In this document: positions 10,331-22,060 of the stretch, piece after piece
Position numbering within the stretch: the stretch's first letter is position 1
Layout: each line of letters opens with the position of its first letter
Assembly: GCA_964058805.1 (NCBI GenBank)
Contig: CAXKVV010000203.1
Coordinates: forward strand, 1-37,090
Direction of reading: 5' to 3'
DNA from: Schoenoplectus triqueter
Taxonomy: Eukaryota; Streptophyta; Magnoliopsida; Poales; Cyperaceae
DNA length: 37,090 bases
Made by a program: the position numbers and the translations under genes
The notes under the pieces: generated by a model
Database searches by the model: none
Told to the model about the DNA's origin: nothing
What the model saw: only the letters and a program-made list of their open reading frames with translations

Positions 10331-13300
10331 TAAAGAAAATAGAGAATATAAATAAGAGATCCAGGTCTATTGCTCGTACTTTTGTCCAAAGACTCTTGTC
10401 GAGTAATGTTTAAGTATTAAATCGCTTTTATTTTGGGGGTCAAGATCCAAATAAATGAGAGAGTTTCGCCTCTGTTGTGGGTTTTATTGGGTGCTCTATA
10501 ACAAATCATTGGGCTGTACGGTTTCTTCAATGGTCGTCGGAGGATCCCAATCTGCTGCTGTCATCCAATCCAGACGGTCCATCTTAAAATCAACGATTAC
10601 AATTTAATTTTTAAGAGGATATTTTTTTAAATTTATTTTGTAGGACTCCTTATTCTTAGACAGTAGCGGAGCTCCAGCCGATACGGAGAGAGAACCATCA
10701 TACTATAAATAATTATATGAATAAAAAATATTATTAAAATAATATACATAATAATGTTAAATTTCCGTTTGTGAATTTTGAAGAACTTTGTAAACCAATA
10801 TATATGATTAAGAGGGGTTTTATGTCTTCAAGGGAGTAAATTTTTGAGAAGGGGCATCATTTATGGACCCAAACTAAAGTTAAGCCTAAAAATAAGTAAC
10901 TCATTATATATTTTCAGAATTTAAGGGCGTGTCATGGCCCAAATGAGCAATAAGAAGCTTTGTCACTGTTCATAGGCTCATTAGCAGCAAATGTGTTTTC
11001 TTAGTCGGATTCTTTTGCAAACTGCGTAATTTTATAATTTTATATTTTTTTCTATCTATATCTAATTGTTATAACACGCAAAGTAATGACTATTTATTTA
11101 ATTGTTATATTAGAATTAGATAGACTGATGTCAATGTCATCTTTCAGTGTTCAATCACATTTGAATCCATAACTTTTATGATAGGACAATGTCATTGTTC
11201 ATCTGTGCTGAACACTATGTTCCAAAGTAGTGATTAACAACATAAAATTATGAACTTATGCTAGAAATTATACTAAAAAAAAGACTATTTATCACGCAAA
11301 GTAATGATTAATAACACAAAATTATGAACTTATGATAGAAATTGTGCTAAAAAAGACTATATTTATCCTTGCGTGATAATATGTAGAGGTGCACTTTTTT
11401 CAGGGTACGGCAGGATTTTCATACAAGAGATTTCCTTATTTTGTAGAGCTTTGCTGTTAATCATTACTTCGAAGATAATTTTTGTGATATTGAAGGCGTA
11501 AACTATATAAAAAGTAAAAGAACAAACTACTAAAAAACGTAATAAATATCAGCTACATATTGAATGGCATTATGATACCAAATTATTGACAAGAAAACAT
11601 TTTAGGTATAGTTAATTTGGTGGGTATAGATTTATGACTTTTATTATTATAGTGAGGACAGTGATTTTATGGCATGCAATCTCCGTCATTAAATTCGAAA
11701 TTAATGGACACGATGCTATTTGATTTTTTAGAAGGATTTTTAAAGTCATAAAAACTTGTTGATAAATAGTTTTTGATTGCGTGTCATTAATTTTATGACA
11801 TAAACACTTCAACTGCATATGAATTTGCGATGACTATAAAGTAAGAGCTGGAGCCACTCTTTGAAGGGGGGATGATCCCTGGGCAATTTTTATTAAAATA
11901 CGTTTGAGTTTTAAAAAAAAAATATGTGTTATAATATGTCTCCAAAACTATATTTACACTATAAGAAAATTATAAAATATACATTTAATTTTGAAAATAA
12001 TTATAATTTATATTTTCAAGACTCCTTAATTGAAAACCTGACTCAGTCCACTATTTTGACTTACTGAAAAAGTAAAAGAAAATGTGGTTAATTTCTCAAA
12101 AAGAAAAAAATGCTCCCAATTTGCGCGCCTCAGTGGTCGTGCAATTCCAATAAATGATCGGGCCTTATTCTAACCCAATTTCTAAGGAAGGCCCATACCC
12201 GGATTTAAGCCCAACAAACTTCGAACTTTGATTGAATTTAAGATTTCAGTACGAGTATGTTTCCATTTTTTTAATTGATTGTGAGACACAAATAACAAGG
12301 GATTGGGATTTGGGAGCCAATAGTTCAAATTGGAAATTGCTATATGATAGGCGTCTCCAATTTCGGAAAAATATTATTAATAATTTATATTGTACCAATG
12401 GAAAACGCCCAAAAAAAGTATACTCCACTTAACCAATTACTGAGTCCCGCAGTGGAATATTAGATCTTTGGCAAGAAGAATGTGAAATGAAATATGTTAA
12501 TTATTTGAGTGGTTGATAAGTAATTATTAGATAGTGATACATCTAATTAATTATATGAACATGACAGAAAATTGGCGTTTTTAATTAGTCAACAATTTTC
12601 AGGTTTTGGCACTATCTAAAGACTATATATAACTTAGTTATAGATATTCAAAAATATAATTTCAATAAAGTAATATTTAGGTACTGGAGGAGTTGTTGAT
12701 AATGGTTCTTTTGGGAGGATTTGTTTCATATAAAGTTATATTAAGGTATTAAAGAATTTTTTTAATCCAAATAGAGTTACTTCAATTCTTCAAGTTTTGC
12801 CATGTTATATGTGTTATGGATGAAGTTGTCGCTTTTATAAAATATTTTGCACAATTAATTATTTTTTGTATATTGCAAGTTGCTTCTTTTTCTCGACAAT
12901 GCGCATCGATTCGCATATTGTCTCCAAAGATGAAACCAACCAACAATCTTCAACCTAACCTCAAAGCCAATGAAGTGACTCTTAATCAATAAAATATATT
13001 TTATAATGTGAATAGCATATACAATTGAGAAAATAAAATATTACAAAGGGCTAAAAGAATGTACAACTTAACGCTCGCATAGGACAAATAAGGTCAGATA
13101 CCATCTTATATTGCCTTTATTATACCAATAATTATCCCACACATAAAATTTCAATATTATAAGAACTATCTGAAAATCTCAAATAATGATCCAAGGATAG
13201 ATATTCAGTTGCTTAGTCAGAACAAGGTGATGCTTATCTAATTGTAGCCCGGGTTTGTACACCCAATTAAAAGACATAAAAAACGCTTAAAGGCGATTAT

Positions 13301-13588
13301 ATTTTGTTTACTTAAACACTCACACTCGCACTTTTTTTTTCTTTTTCCTTTTTTGGTTTGCAATGATGGGAATAGCATTGATTGGCCTTGTATTGGTCCC
13401 TTCTTTTTCCTCCTTTTGTTAAGCTTTAAGCGGATAAGCACAAGGCCTGATGTTTGCATATTCCCATTAACTCATCATAATAATTACAAAAAATATGTTG
13501 CGTGCTAAGAAAAAAAAAAAGAAATCTGTTTAGAAGAGCTGCAACAACAAAATGTATATTGCATCATACATGATATTTTAATTAATTA
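10331..13588. other. Gene-poor AT-rich intergenic DNA with small repeats
   Basis: No supported gene. A ~73 bp tandem duplication lies at 11226-11373. Blocks around 10655-10990 and 11845-12030 look like eroded transposon relics, but I cannot delimit them. Open frames at 11612-11818, 12232-12432 and 13238-13459 have no recognisable content. Confidence 0.5.
11226..11373. repeat. Tandem duplication of about 73 bp
   Basis: Unit 1 starts AAGTAGTGATTAACAACATA at 11226 and unit 2 starts AAGTAATGATTAATAACACA at 11299. Both continue with AAAATTATGAACTTATG and AAAAGACTAT and differ at several positions. Confidence 0.7.
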
Positions 13589-13589
13589 T

Positions 13590-13639
13590 GTATTATATTA
13601 TATTATATTATATTATATTATATTATATTATATTATATT
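13590..13639. repeat. (TATTA)10 microsatellite
   Basis: About ten consecutive TATTA units, perfect until the last. Confidence 0.92.
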
Positions 13640-13996
13640 CATTTTTGTAAAAAGTCGGTTCGCAAATCGCAATTCTTGTCAGAGTGTCATGTCACAATTT
13701 AGGATGATGTACAACACGGATTTCTATAGAAGAGAGGTTACATAATATCCAAAAAGCAAAAAACCGCCGCAAATAGCAATTGTGAGTTTTTGGAATTTAG
13801 ATCCACTTTAATTAATTCTAAACAGTTTAAAAATCAAATCAGACTCACTCAATTTAGATCAACACGACTATGAAAAAATCTAAATATAAATTTTAATGTA
13901 TAAAATTTTATTATTATTAAATCAGAATCGTTAATCTGATCGAATGAATTAGATCAAAAATATTCTATTTAAAGAGTTTTTCTTCAGAGGATGTCG

Positions 13997-14105
13997 TTCT
14001 AGCCAACGATGCCTAGCGCAGTTGATTAAGACGTTACCTTGATCTCAAGGAATTAGAGGCTTGATGTGTGTGGAGCCTAACATATTCAAAAATAATAATA
14101 ATGAT
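13997..14105 (+). mobile_element. tRNA-derived SINE-like sequence
   Basis: TAGCGCAGTTGATTAAGACG fits a Pol III A-box region. The following CTTGATCTCAAGGAATTAGA resembles an anticodon arm. GAGGCTTGATGTGTGTGG about 35 bases on is a weakened B box. An (AATAATAAT)-type tail follows. Acceptor-stem pairing is absent, so this is not a working tRNA. The ends are approximate. Confidence 0.4.
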
Positions 14106-16704
14106 AATAACGAGGACAAACTGCTGTAAAAAATTTATGGCAGCATAAGTGAAGCGATGAACCAGATCTTTTGTGGCACTACGTTGCTTTCTCCTAATCC
14201 CATTCTAAAACATATGCGCTACATAAATTTTCCAAGAGGATATGAATTTAGAAAAAAGGGTCAATGAGATAATATTTTAGAAATTCATAACAGGGCACTT
14301 TTAATTTTTAAAGTTCTACTTTAGTAATTTTTAAACATGGTGCTACTTTCCAATTTCCACCCCCAACCACCGGCTACTTCACAGTGGAGGAACAATGCAA
14401 CTTGCCCACAATCATTTTTTTTTTAAATTGAACGCCCCTCAGACCTCAGTGGAGGAACATGGCAACAACCACAGTTTTGTTTCCTATTATGATATATTTC
14501 TTTAATTATTTTTTGTTTATGAAACTTGGGCCTTATATGTGTTTAATTTATACAATCAACAAATTGTCCTCACAACCAAGACAAAAAGAAAATTATATAT
14601 CATTGTGAGTGCATGTATGTTACATCTTCACGTGCACTTTGTATGAATAAATGATCCTGATTGTATTGCTCTTACTTAACAAGAAAGGAAAGACAATTTT
14701 GGTCTTAAAACTCTTAATGAATTAGTATTACCAAGTTGCACAAACTCAGTATCAAATCACATCCACCGAGTCTGTACCAGTCACTGTCGTTCCCCATTCC
14801 AATGGGCAACGGAGACAGCATTATTGCTCCTTTCTTACCTCTTGTAAGTTGTAGCAATATGAGATTTAGTGCTCTAAACAGTTAATTCTGACAGGCATAG
14901 TATGCACAGGTTTCTGTTTAATCGAGGCATGTCTCTTCATTTCTGTGGGCTGCACCTTAGCATGCAAATTTTGTAACAAAAACAATAAATGACATGCATG
15001 TATCTGTTACTTTTTCAAAGGAAAAGTAATATCTGCTATAATAAAGGATCGTTTTGGTGCACAAAAATTAAACACAGTACTACTCAACACGTATCTCTCT
15101 TTTGTGCTTGTCTACTGAGGTAGGATTAGAACAAAATTTTCATTGGTATTTGGTAAGTGGTAATTATTTGTCCAAAATTTATGGAATAATATAAAGAAGG
15201 TGTCAAATGAAAGGCTGGTGTACACGTTGCATTGATATGGGCCCTGGGCCCTGGCCCATTTTATATAAATCAATAATATCCAATACTTCATAAATCGATC
15301 CACATTGACATTGTAGTAAAAACAATTTAAACATGTTTTAAGGAGGTCAAAATTAAGAAAATCCGAATTTGGTTTGATAATGAAGATAAACAATGTTTTT
15401 TTTGGAGAAATTGTATATTCGAAATCCCGCATTCATTAAATTCTTTATAAATAATTAAAACTGAAAATCTTGGCTCTATGTTTATTTAAACCGACCTCGG
15501 AAAAGAAGAATAAATTAATCAATTGATAAATGAAAAAGAAAAAGAAAGAACAGAAAGTTATGGTGATCAGGAGTTCAAAACCTCCTTATCTTTTATGTTT
15601 TATATATATTGCTTGAAAACAAAACAAAAAAAGGAATAGATGCTGAAAAAGACGAGTTTTTTTTCAAAATCGTTTTAAAACATAAGGACCTTTTCTTGTA
15701 TTTTTTTTTCTTTTCTTTACTCCTTTTAATTTCATCTTGTTATCTTTATGTAACCGCTAGAACCAACTTGTGATCTTCAAATATAAAATTTGAGTGGTTC
15801 ATCCTCATTTTTTTTCTCAAGAAAACAATAGTAATGTCATTTAATTTTCAAGTTAGCAAAACCATTTTCCTGATATAAACTAGATTTATGGAGTTACCTG
15901 GCCGATTAATCAGCATGTCATTGGTTGCTACATTATGACCATAATTATCAGGAAAAATATACAAAATTATAGAACAATCAAGCATCGAGGCCGAGCCAAT
16001 CATTTAAAGTATATAATGTTCCGAATTTAATGGAGATCTATCGATCAGTGGCAAACCCTGAAGGGCTTCTGGTAGTTTCTTTGTCAACATCAATTAAATA
16101 CACTTAAGACACGCCTCACAAGTATCATTGCATGTCTGCACTTATAGGGCCTTTTTTCCTCCACAATTTCCACTTCAAGCATAGGAGAAATGAAAGAAAC
16201 ATCTATGTAATATGCGTGGATGTCGTTTTTTAAACACTATTTTATTTTTATGTAAGGAAGGAATGGGATTTTTTAGATTGTGGTGCAAGCAATTTTTATG
16301 TAACAATGGATCTGAGATGGGGCATTTAGCATTAATACCGTTTTCATTTTCCGAAATTAATTCATTGATAACGAGCCACTACTTTTCCGTTACTGTAATT
16401 GATCGCCTTTTCAATTAAATCCACTAATTAGTATGCATGCATGCTAATCCTAGTACCACTAATAAAACATTTTTTATTAATTAAACAAATATAATTTTTG
16501 TATTGCTATGCCGATTTTTCACCGAAAATTAGGATGATATATATATAGCAGCATTTTTAAAAAAATATATATATATCTGTTACTGTGTTTTTTGGTGATA
16601 TACAGGAAACATTTAATTTAATCCTTAAAATGGCACATCTGGTGGGTCTCATTGCAAAATTTCCCTTCACATCACAAAGAAATTAATTAATAGTCCTCAC
16701 CATC
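14106..16704. other. Intergenic AT-rich DNA, no gene recognised
   Basis: The frames at 15112-15432 (-) and 16212-16418 (+) have biased, unrecognisable translations and no gene-like context. Some of this stretch is the upstream regulatory region of the DUF761 gene. Confidence 0.45.
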
Positions 16705-16836
16705 TACACTTTAAATACCACCACCCTCTTCCCTTCTCGAACTCATAGCATTACTTCTCTTTCATACACTTTAATTAATACCACCACCCTCTTCCCTTCT
16801 CGAACTCATAGCATTACTTCAGTACTTCTCTTTCAG
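16705..16836 (+). promoter_or_regulatory. Tandemly duplicated promoter/leader segment of the DUF761 gene
   Basis: Unit 1 (16705-16764) begins TACACTTTAAATACCACCAC. Unit 2 (16765-16836) begins TACACTTTAATTAATACCAC. Both continue with CCTCTTCCCTTCTCGAACTC and ATAGCATTACTTC and end in CTCTTTCA. Unit 1 has a TATA-like TTTAAATA; unit 2 has TTAATTAATA in its place. The C/T-rich stretch is typical of plant transcription starts or leaders. The ATG lies 52 bases after unit 2. Confidence 0.7.
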
Positions 16837-16888
16837 AAAGGAAACCCCTCCTCCCATCAAAGCAAATAAAAGGAATTTCACAACACAA

Positions 16889-17467
16889 ATGGAGCAATCT
16901 TCAATTGTAGCAAAGCGTTTATGGCAAATTGTACGCGCCGTCTTCTACATGTTACGTGTGCGCGGTATCTCTAAAAAGAAATTTATGCTCGACTTCCACC
17001 TCTTTCTTGACCGCGGCAAACTTGCCGGTAAATCATTCATCTACCACCTCACTCATCACCATCACCGCAACAACTCCCGTGAAGTGGAGTTCAATCGTAG
17101 CAACCCTTTATTCCATCTTGCAAAGAGGAAAGCAAACAAACAATACTACCATGACCAGAATAACTATTTTCACAATTTTGATGTCAAGGAGATTGCCAAA
17201 GCACTTGAAGCTCTAAATGGAAGTGAGTCGCCATATGTTGAGTCACCATATGTTGAGTCGCCAGTATGGAGCATCGGTAAAAGCCCGGCACCAATGACAC
17301 GTCAGTTGAGGATTACTGATTCTCCTTTTCCTTTCATAGAGGAAGAAGATGGAGACATGAATAAGGAGATAGACATGGAAGCTGAAGAATTTATCCGAAA
17401 ATTCTACGAGCAACTCCGGTCTCAGCAAAGTATGCCGGCTACGCCGGTCTGCAAACTCCGGGTTTAG
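16889..17467 (+). CDS. DUF761 domain protein (Avr9/Cf-9 rapidly elicited protein 146-like)
   Basis: 192 residues, intronless. The N-terminus has a basic amphipathic stretch (residues 8-35, KRLWQIVRAVFYMLRVRGIS) followed by KKFMLDFHLFLDRGKLAGK, typical of this plant-specific family. A His run lies at 56-59. The C-terminal DUF761 signature is at about 161-179, IDMEAEEFIRKFYEQLRSQ. Members are small plant proteins, some induced rapidly by pathogen elicitors (the tobacco ACRE146 type) and some abundant in cotton fibre; the biochemical role is not established. In-frame 15-bp repeats near 17225-17265 give SPYVE twice, an internal expansion. The start codon is the first ATG after the duplicated leader, with context ACAAATGG. 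Confidence 0.85.
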   Translation: MEQSSIVAKRLWQIVRAVFYMLRVRGISKKKFMLDFHLFLDRGKLAGKSFIYHLTHHHHRNNSREVEFNRSNPLFHLAKRKANKQYYHDQNNYFHNFDVKEIAKALEALNGSESPYVESPYVESPVWSIGKSPAPMTRQLRITDSPFPFIEEEDGDMNKEIDMEAEEFIRKFYEQLRSQQSMPATPVCKLRV

Positions 17468-17656
17468 ATATATAGGTTTTCTCACTTGTATAGTGCATGT
17501 ACTCAAATCATGGGCAGTTACATATATAACTTGTTACTTCTAGTGTTATTTTTTTTTTTGTTGGTATGTTTTTGGGTCACCTGTTTTCACTCCCTAGCTT
17601 CAGTTTCACTTGCAAAATTAGATCCTTTTCTGGTGAATTTCAAGGGAGATTGTAAC

Positions 17657-17658
<2 letters not shown>

Positions 17659-17712
<54 letters not shown>
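17659..17712. repeat. (TA)n microsatellite at the left edge of MITE A copy 1
   Basis: About 27 TA units. A second (TA)n run follows the element at 18117-18145, so the MITE is embedded in a TA array. Confidence 0.93.
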
Positions 17713-17716
<4 letters not shown>

Positions 17717-18113
17717 TGAGGCTATGGTGCTTCGCGAAGCACAAAACCTCCCGTGCTTCGCGTCCGTATCTCGAATTTGAAAGTTCATACGCCCGATCCA
17801 AACCGTTAAACATGATCTTCATATTGAACTATCTTTGGAGATCAAAATTTATATTTTTTTGAATTTTTTTGCTATTTTTTAAATGGATACAAAATTGCTA
17901 GTTTTGGATGGTGCAGAAATCGTTAGATCAGCAAATTTTATACTCATTTAAAAAATAGCAAAAAAATTCAAAAAAATATAAAATTTGATCTCCAAAGATA
18001 TTTCAATATGAAGATCATGTTCAACGGTTTGGATCGAGCGTATGAACTTTCAAATTCGAGATACGGACGCGAAGCACGGGAGGTTTTGTGCTTCGCGAAG
18101 CACCATAGCCTCA

Positions 18114-18117
<4 letters not shown>
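17713..18117. mobile_element. Palindromic MITE, family A, copy 1 (young, 405 bp)
   Basis: Begins AGAGTGAGGCTATGGTGC and ends with its exact complement, GCACCATAGCCTCACTCT. Each arm is ~180 bases and differs from the other at only a few positions. The terminal region holds GTGCTTCGCGAAGCAC, which is its own reverse complement, and TGCTTCGCG recurs ~20 bases inward. The loop (about 17896-17935) includes TTTTGGATGGTGCAGAAATC. No ORF is significant. (TA)n lies on both sides. Confidence 0.88.
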
Positions 18118-18119
<2 letters not shown>

Positions 18120-18145
<26 letters not shown>

Positions 18146-18751
18146 TTCTAGCATTGTTGGTTGAGACTTGAGACCCGTTAATTTTCTTTTTATATAGATC
18201 AAAATATAATGCTATGAATTAATCATGAACTTTTATGTAATTAGGTTTTGATTTGATTACATGATTGCCGACCGCTACTATATATTATAAATAAATGAAA
18301 ATTTCTAGACTTTTTAGATGATATTAAATATAGTAATGACAAATGGCGGCATAGAGGTGGCATGCATATGTGGGATGTGTTGGTAAAATATGGAATCATA
18401 TTTAATGCTTTTTCATTTCAGATCGTACAGACAATTTTCAAAATTAATTACTGATCTTTCCTTCCTGATTCATTTATCAGTTGGGTTGAGTAATAATTTT
18501 TGCAACCTAGAGAGATTATGTTAATCTTTCAACTTCAAAATTGTTCAGATATAGTAGCCAATCACGCACAGTAAGAATTTGTTTTTCATCATAGGAAATT
18601 GAACCTGCCCATAAGCATTCGGCATTAATTCCCATTATCAATATTTAATCTAAGATAATTAATTGATCTTTGCACTAACAACTTTTAATTGATCAAGAAA
18701 TTAAATGCCTTTTCAATTCACTTTTAATCCCACCTCTCTCTCATAAATATA
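18120..18751. other. Non-coding spacer between MITE A copy 1 and the Helitron candidate
   Basis: AT-rich; no gene and no clear repeat beyond the (TA)n at its left end. Confidence 0.4.
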
Positions 18752-19112
18752 TCCTTACTCCTTATTCCTTATAAAAAATATAAGGAGCTTGGCCAAGAAA
18801 ATCGGAATAATCTATGAAAAAAATGAACAGTTGATGAAGTGATATATTTCATCTCCGTCATTTAATATAAAGAATAGAATTTAAAAATAAACTATTTACT
18901 ATACAACTTTTTATATAAAAAATATTATGTTTTCTAAATCATATTTTGTTAAATAGTATTTTTTTTTTATAAATTTAAGAGTTTTTATAATTAATTTAGA
19001 AATAAATTATATTTAAGTAAAATATATTATTTATTTATTTATGATAAAATTAGTGCTAGACATAAATACTTTAAATTTAAGAGGGCCCCGCACAATATCG
19101 GGTCCGTGCTAG
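18752..19112 (+). mobile_element. Candidate short non-autonomous Helitron
   Basis: The 3' end shows a stem-loop, CCCG-8-nt-CGGG (about 19087-19102), then TCCGTG and the terminal CTAG at 19109-19112, followed by T. This is the hallmark Helitron terminus (hairpin a few bases before CTRR, host T). The 5' end proposed at 18752 starts TCCTTACTCC and is preceded by A, so the element would lie between A and T of an AT target, as Helitrons do. No target duplication and no coding capacity. The 5' boundary is less certain than the 3'. Confidence 0.5.
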
Positions 19113-21230
19113 TTCAAATAATTAATAAGAAAACCTTCATTCATGTCAATGTCCAATTGATCGACTAAATTTGCGACAAATGTACTCTTACATATATGTT
19201 TTTAATAAATGATCCCCATAACTATCTAACCTCAATAATTAGTTAAAGCTGGATTAAAGGCTTTTGCAAATCACCTTCAGTCCCAACTTTCTCACAAAAT
19301 GGAACCCACATGTCAAAACACGGTTTTAACAAATCTCTGTGTAATCATATTTGCGGCACTCAACTTTGTGAGATTTTGATTTTTCACATAAGGTTGAAAT
19401 CACGTTTATCACGTTTTGATACATCTCTACTATTATTAGGTAAAAGACTAAAGGTTCCATATATTTGTGAGTGTTCCAAACATTAATCATACAACTTTCA
19501 ACATATTCTATTTAAGTGTACGTATCTAGCTCCGATTTAATCATTTCATACTGATGTGGATGAACCACCATCACATCTTTTCTCCTTATTTTTAGTTTTT
19601 AGTTTTTAGTTTTTTGCTTTTATTTATTTTATTTTCCTGAAACTAGTTTCTCTTCCTCCTTTTTTAGGCTCTGATACGGTATGTATTTAAGTTTGTTTGC
19701 ATTGCTCTTTAACTTTAGTGTATGATATTATTTAATTAAAACGTACTAATTCCTACTTCCCTACCAAACTAATTTAACTGAATATTCTTTCACATTTATG
19801 AACTATTTAGTATTGTAATATTTCATTAATCTATAATAATCAATCTTTGTTGAATATTGAAACTATATTTTTCTCTTGCCTCATAATTAGTATTAAACTA
19901 TCTGAAAAGATTAAAAGGTTCAACATACATACGCCTGATAAAATCTAGACCAAAATGAGATAACTCATTTGACAACACAACGAAATTACTATACTAATGC
20001 TAGGCTGTAACTCGGATTTCACCTCGACAATTTAGTGCTTAAATATATAATTAGCAATATAAATTTTAAATATATTTAATAAAATTGTACATTAAAAAAA
20101 TTTAGACACAATATTTTTAAATGCTAACTAATAATAATAATTATAATAATAAATAATATAATTAAATATATGATAATATATAAAGAATTATATAAAAATT
20201 AGATCATTTTAAGAGTTAAATTTCACCTTAAGTATAATAAACACATTATTCCAATTGAGAAGAGATGAAAATTTTATATGAACTCGGGTCCAGTCTATAG
20301 ATGAAAATATTTAACCAAAATTAATGGTGGAAAAAATAATGATGTGACATACTTAAAAATGTATAAACTTAACCCTCTTTATGTATTAAGAATTAAGAAT
20401 TATCTCCATCAGTAAGTAATTTCTAACATTCTATATTTTAAAGATAATAAAAATTGAGAACGAAAACAGAGCTTTGCTACTAATATGTTTTACATTAACG
20501 AGTTTGTAGATGGTAGCTGCTAAACCACAAGCTGAAGATTTTAGCAGAGCTTTGTTGATTTTAATCCACAAGCTGAAGATTTTAGCAGCTACCTATAAAT
20601 GTTCAGCTTGCGGTTTAAAATCAACAAGAAAATAATGGTACTTCACATGCCTTTGTTCGCCTACACTTGCATACATCCACTGAATTAAAATATATAAAAG
20701 ATCGTACCTTCTAAATATTAGTCAAATTAAAGATAATTAATGTACATATGATAAAACCAACAATTTATATGCAGACATTATTGATAAAGCGTATATAATC
20801 AAAATGTGGTGGGAACCGTTGCCTTTGGAACTCGGTTGCTCTGTTTCTAAATTTAGGCCACAAATGGTTAACAAATTAAATTGCTCATAAATATTAGACT
20901 TTAGGGTACTTTCGATGCATTTAATTATTTAGATATGATTTTATAATAAAACAGAATATCAAATTTTGATAGTCAAAACAGGTATATATCGGATACGGAA
21001 ATACATATCATGTACGTACTGTTGGTAATTGGTACGAATTATTTGTGCTATTCATGCAAATATATGGTAATTGGCAGCGCATGGAAACTGGAGAAGTGCA
21101 GCTGCATAGGTCCACAGACACTTGTCGCCAGAAATTCAACTAGACACTTGAAAGTTGAAACATGAAGCTTTTGATTGCTAAAGGGAACAGATATATATAT
21201 ACAGTTTTAATTTTATATATATATAGAGAG
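19113..21230. other. Intergenic DNA, no gene recognised
   Basis: AT-rich. It holds short TTTTTAG iterations near 19590-19610 and the hairpin cluster at 20511-20625. No convincing ORF. Confidence 0.45.
20511..20625. repeat. Nested inverted and direct repeats (snap-back cluster)
   Basis: TGGTAGCTGCTAAA (20511) faces TTTAGCAGCTACC (20581), its near complement. CACAAGCTGAAGATTTTAGC occurs twice as a direct repeat (20526 and 20567). GTTGATTTTAATCCACAAGC (20554) faces the reverse complement of a copy ending at 20625. It looks like a small folded element or repeated slippage. Confidence 0.6.
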
Positions 21231-21625
21231 AGAATGAGGTTATGGTGTTTTGTGAAGTACAAATTTTTTTGTGATTTGTATCCGTATCTCAAATTTGAAA
21301 GTTCAAATAATCGATCTAAATCATTGAACATGGTCTTCATATTGAATTATCTTTGGAGATCAAAATTTATATTTTTTTAAAAAAAATTACTATTTTTTAG
21401 ATGGGTATAAAATCGCTAGTTTTGGTGCAGAAATTATTAGATTAGCAAACTTTGTACTCATTTAAAAAATATCAAAAAAAATTAAAAAAATATAAAATTT
21501 GATCTTCGACGATATTTCAATATGAAAATGATGATCAACGGTTTGGATCTGCCGTTTGAACTTTTAAATTCAAGATACTGATGTGAAACACGGGAGGTTT
21601 TGTGCTTCGCGAAGCACCATAATCT

Positions 21626-21631
<6 letters not shown>
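21231..21631. mobile_element. Palindromic MITE, family A, copy 2 (moderately decayed)
   Basis: Same layout and loop orientation as copy 1 (loop CTAGTTTTGGTGCAGAAATT). The left arm is eroded (TATGGTGTTTTGTGAAGTAC), while the right end keeps GTGCTTCGCGAAGCACCATA. It is separated from copy 3 only by a 24-base (TA)n tract. Confidence 0.82.
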
Positions 21632-21655
<24 letters not shown>

Positions 21656-21656
<1 letters not shown>

Positions 21657-22060
21657 GAGTGAGGCTATGGTGCTTCGCGAAGCACAAAACCTCCCGTGCT
21701 TCGCGTCCGTATCTCGAATTTGAAAGTTAATACGCTCGATCCAAACCGTTGAACATGATCTTCATATTGAAATATCTTTGGAGATCAAATTTTATATTTT
21801 TTTGAATTTTTTTGCTATTTTTTAAATGAGTATAAAATTTGCTGATCTAACGATTTCTGCACCATCCAAAACTAGTGATTTTGTACCCATCTAAAAAATA
21901 GCAAAAAAATTCAAAAAAATATAAATTTTGATCTCCAAAGATAGTTCAATATGAAGATCATGTTCAACGGTTTGGATCGGGCGTATGAACTTTTAAATTC
22001 GAGATACGGACGCGAAGCACGGGAGGTTTTGTGCTTCGCGAAGCACCATAGCCTCACTCT
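21656..22060. mobile_element. Palindromic MITE, family A, copy 3 (young, 405 bp)
   Basis: The same length as copy 1 and nearly identical to it, but the loop reads in the opposite direction (GATTTCTGCACCATCCAAAA). Both ends are intact: AGAGTGAGGCTATGGTGC and its complement. Left flank (TA)n, right flank TATATATAAT. Confidence 0.88.

Noticed and set aside
13997..14075. Functional tRNA gene
   Set aside because: No acceptor-stem pairing and a degraded T-loop; SINE-like relic is a better reading.
15560..15600. T-arm-like AGGAGTTCAAAACCTCCT
   Set aside because: No A box or other tRNA arms upstream; isolated short hairpin.
17640..17822. Open frame with a Tyr-Ile repeat tail
   Set aside because: Runs through the (TA)n array and the MITE arm; the translation is a by-product of the repeat.
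17659..22060. CRISPR-like spaced repeats
   Set aside because: The repeats are large palindromic MITEs at irregular spacing in plant DNA, not short direct repeats with unique spacers.
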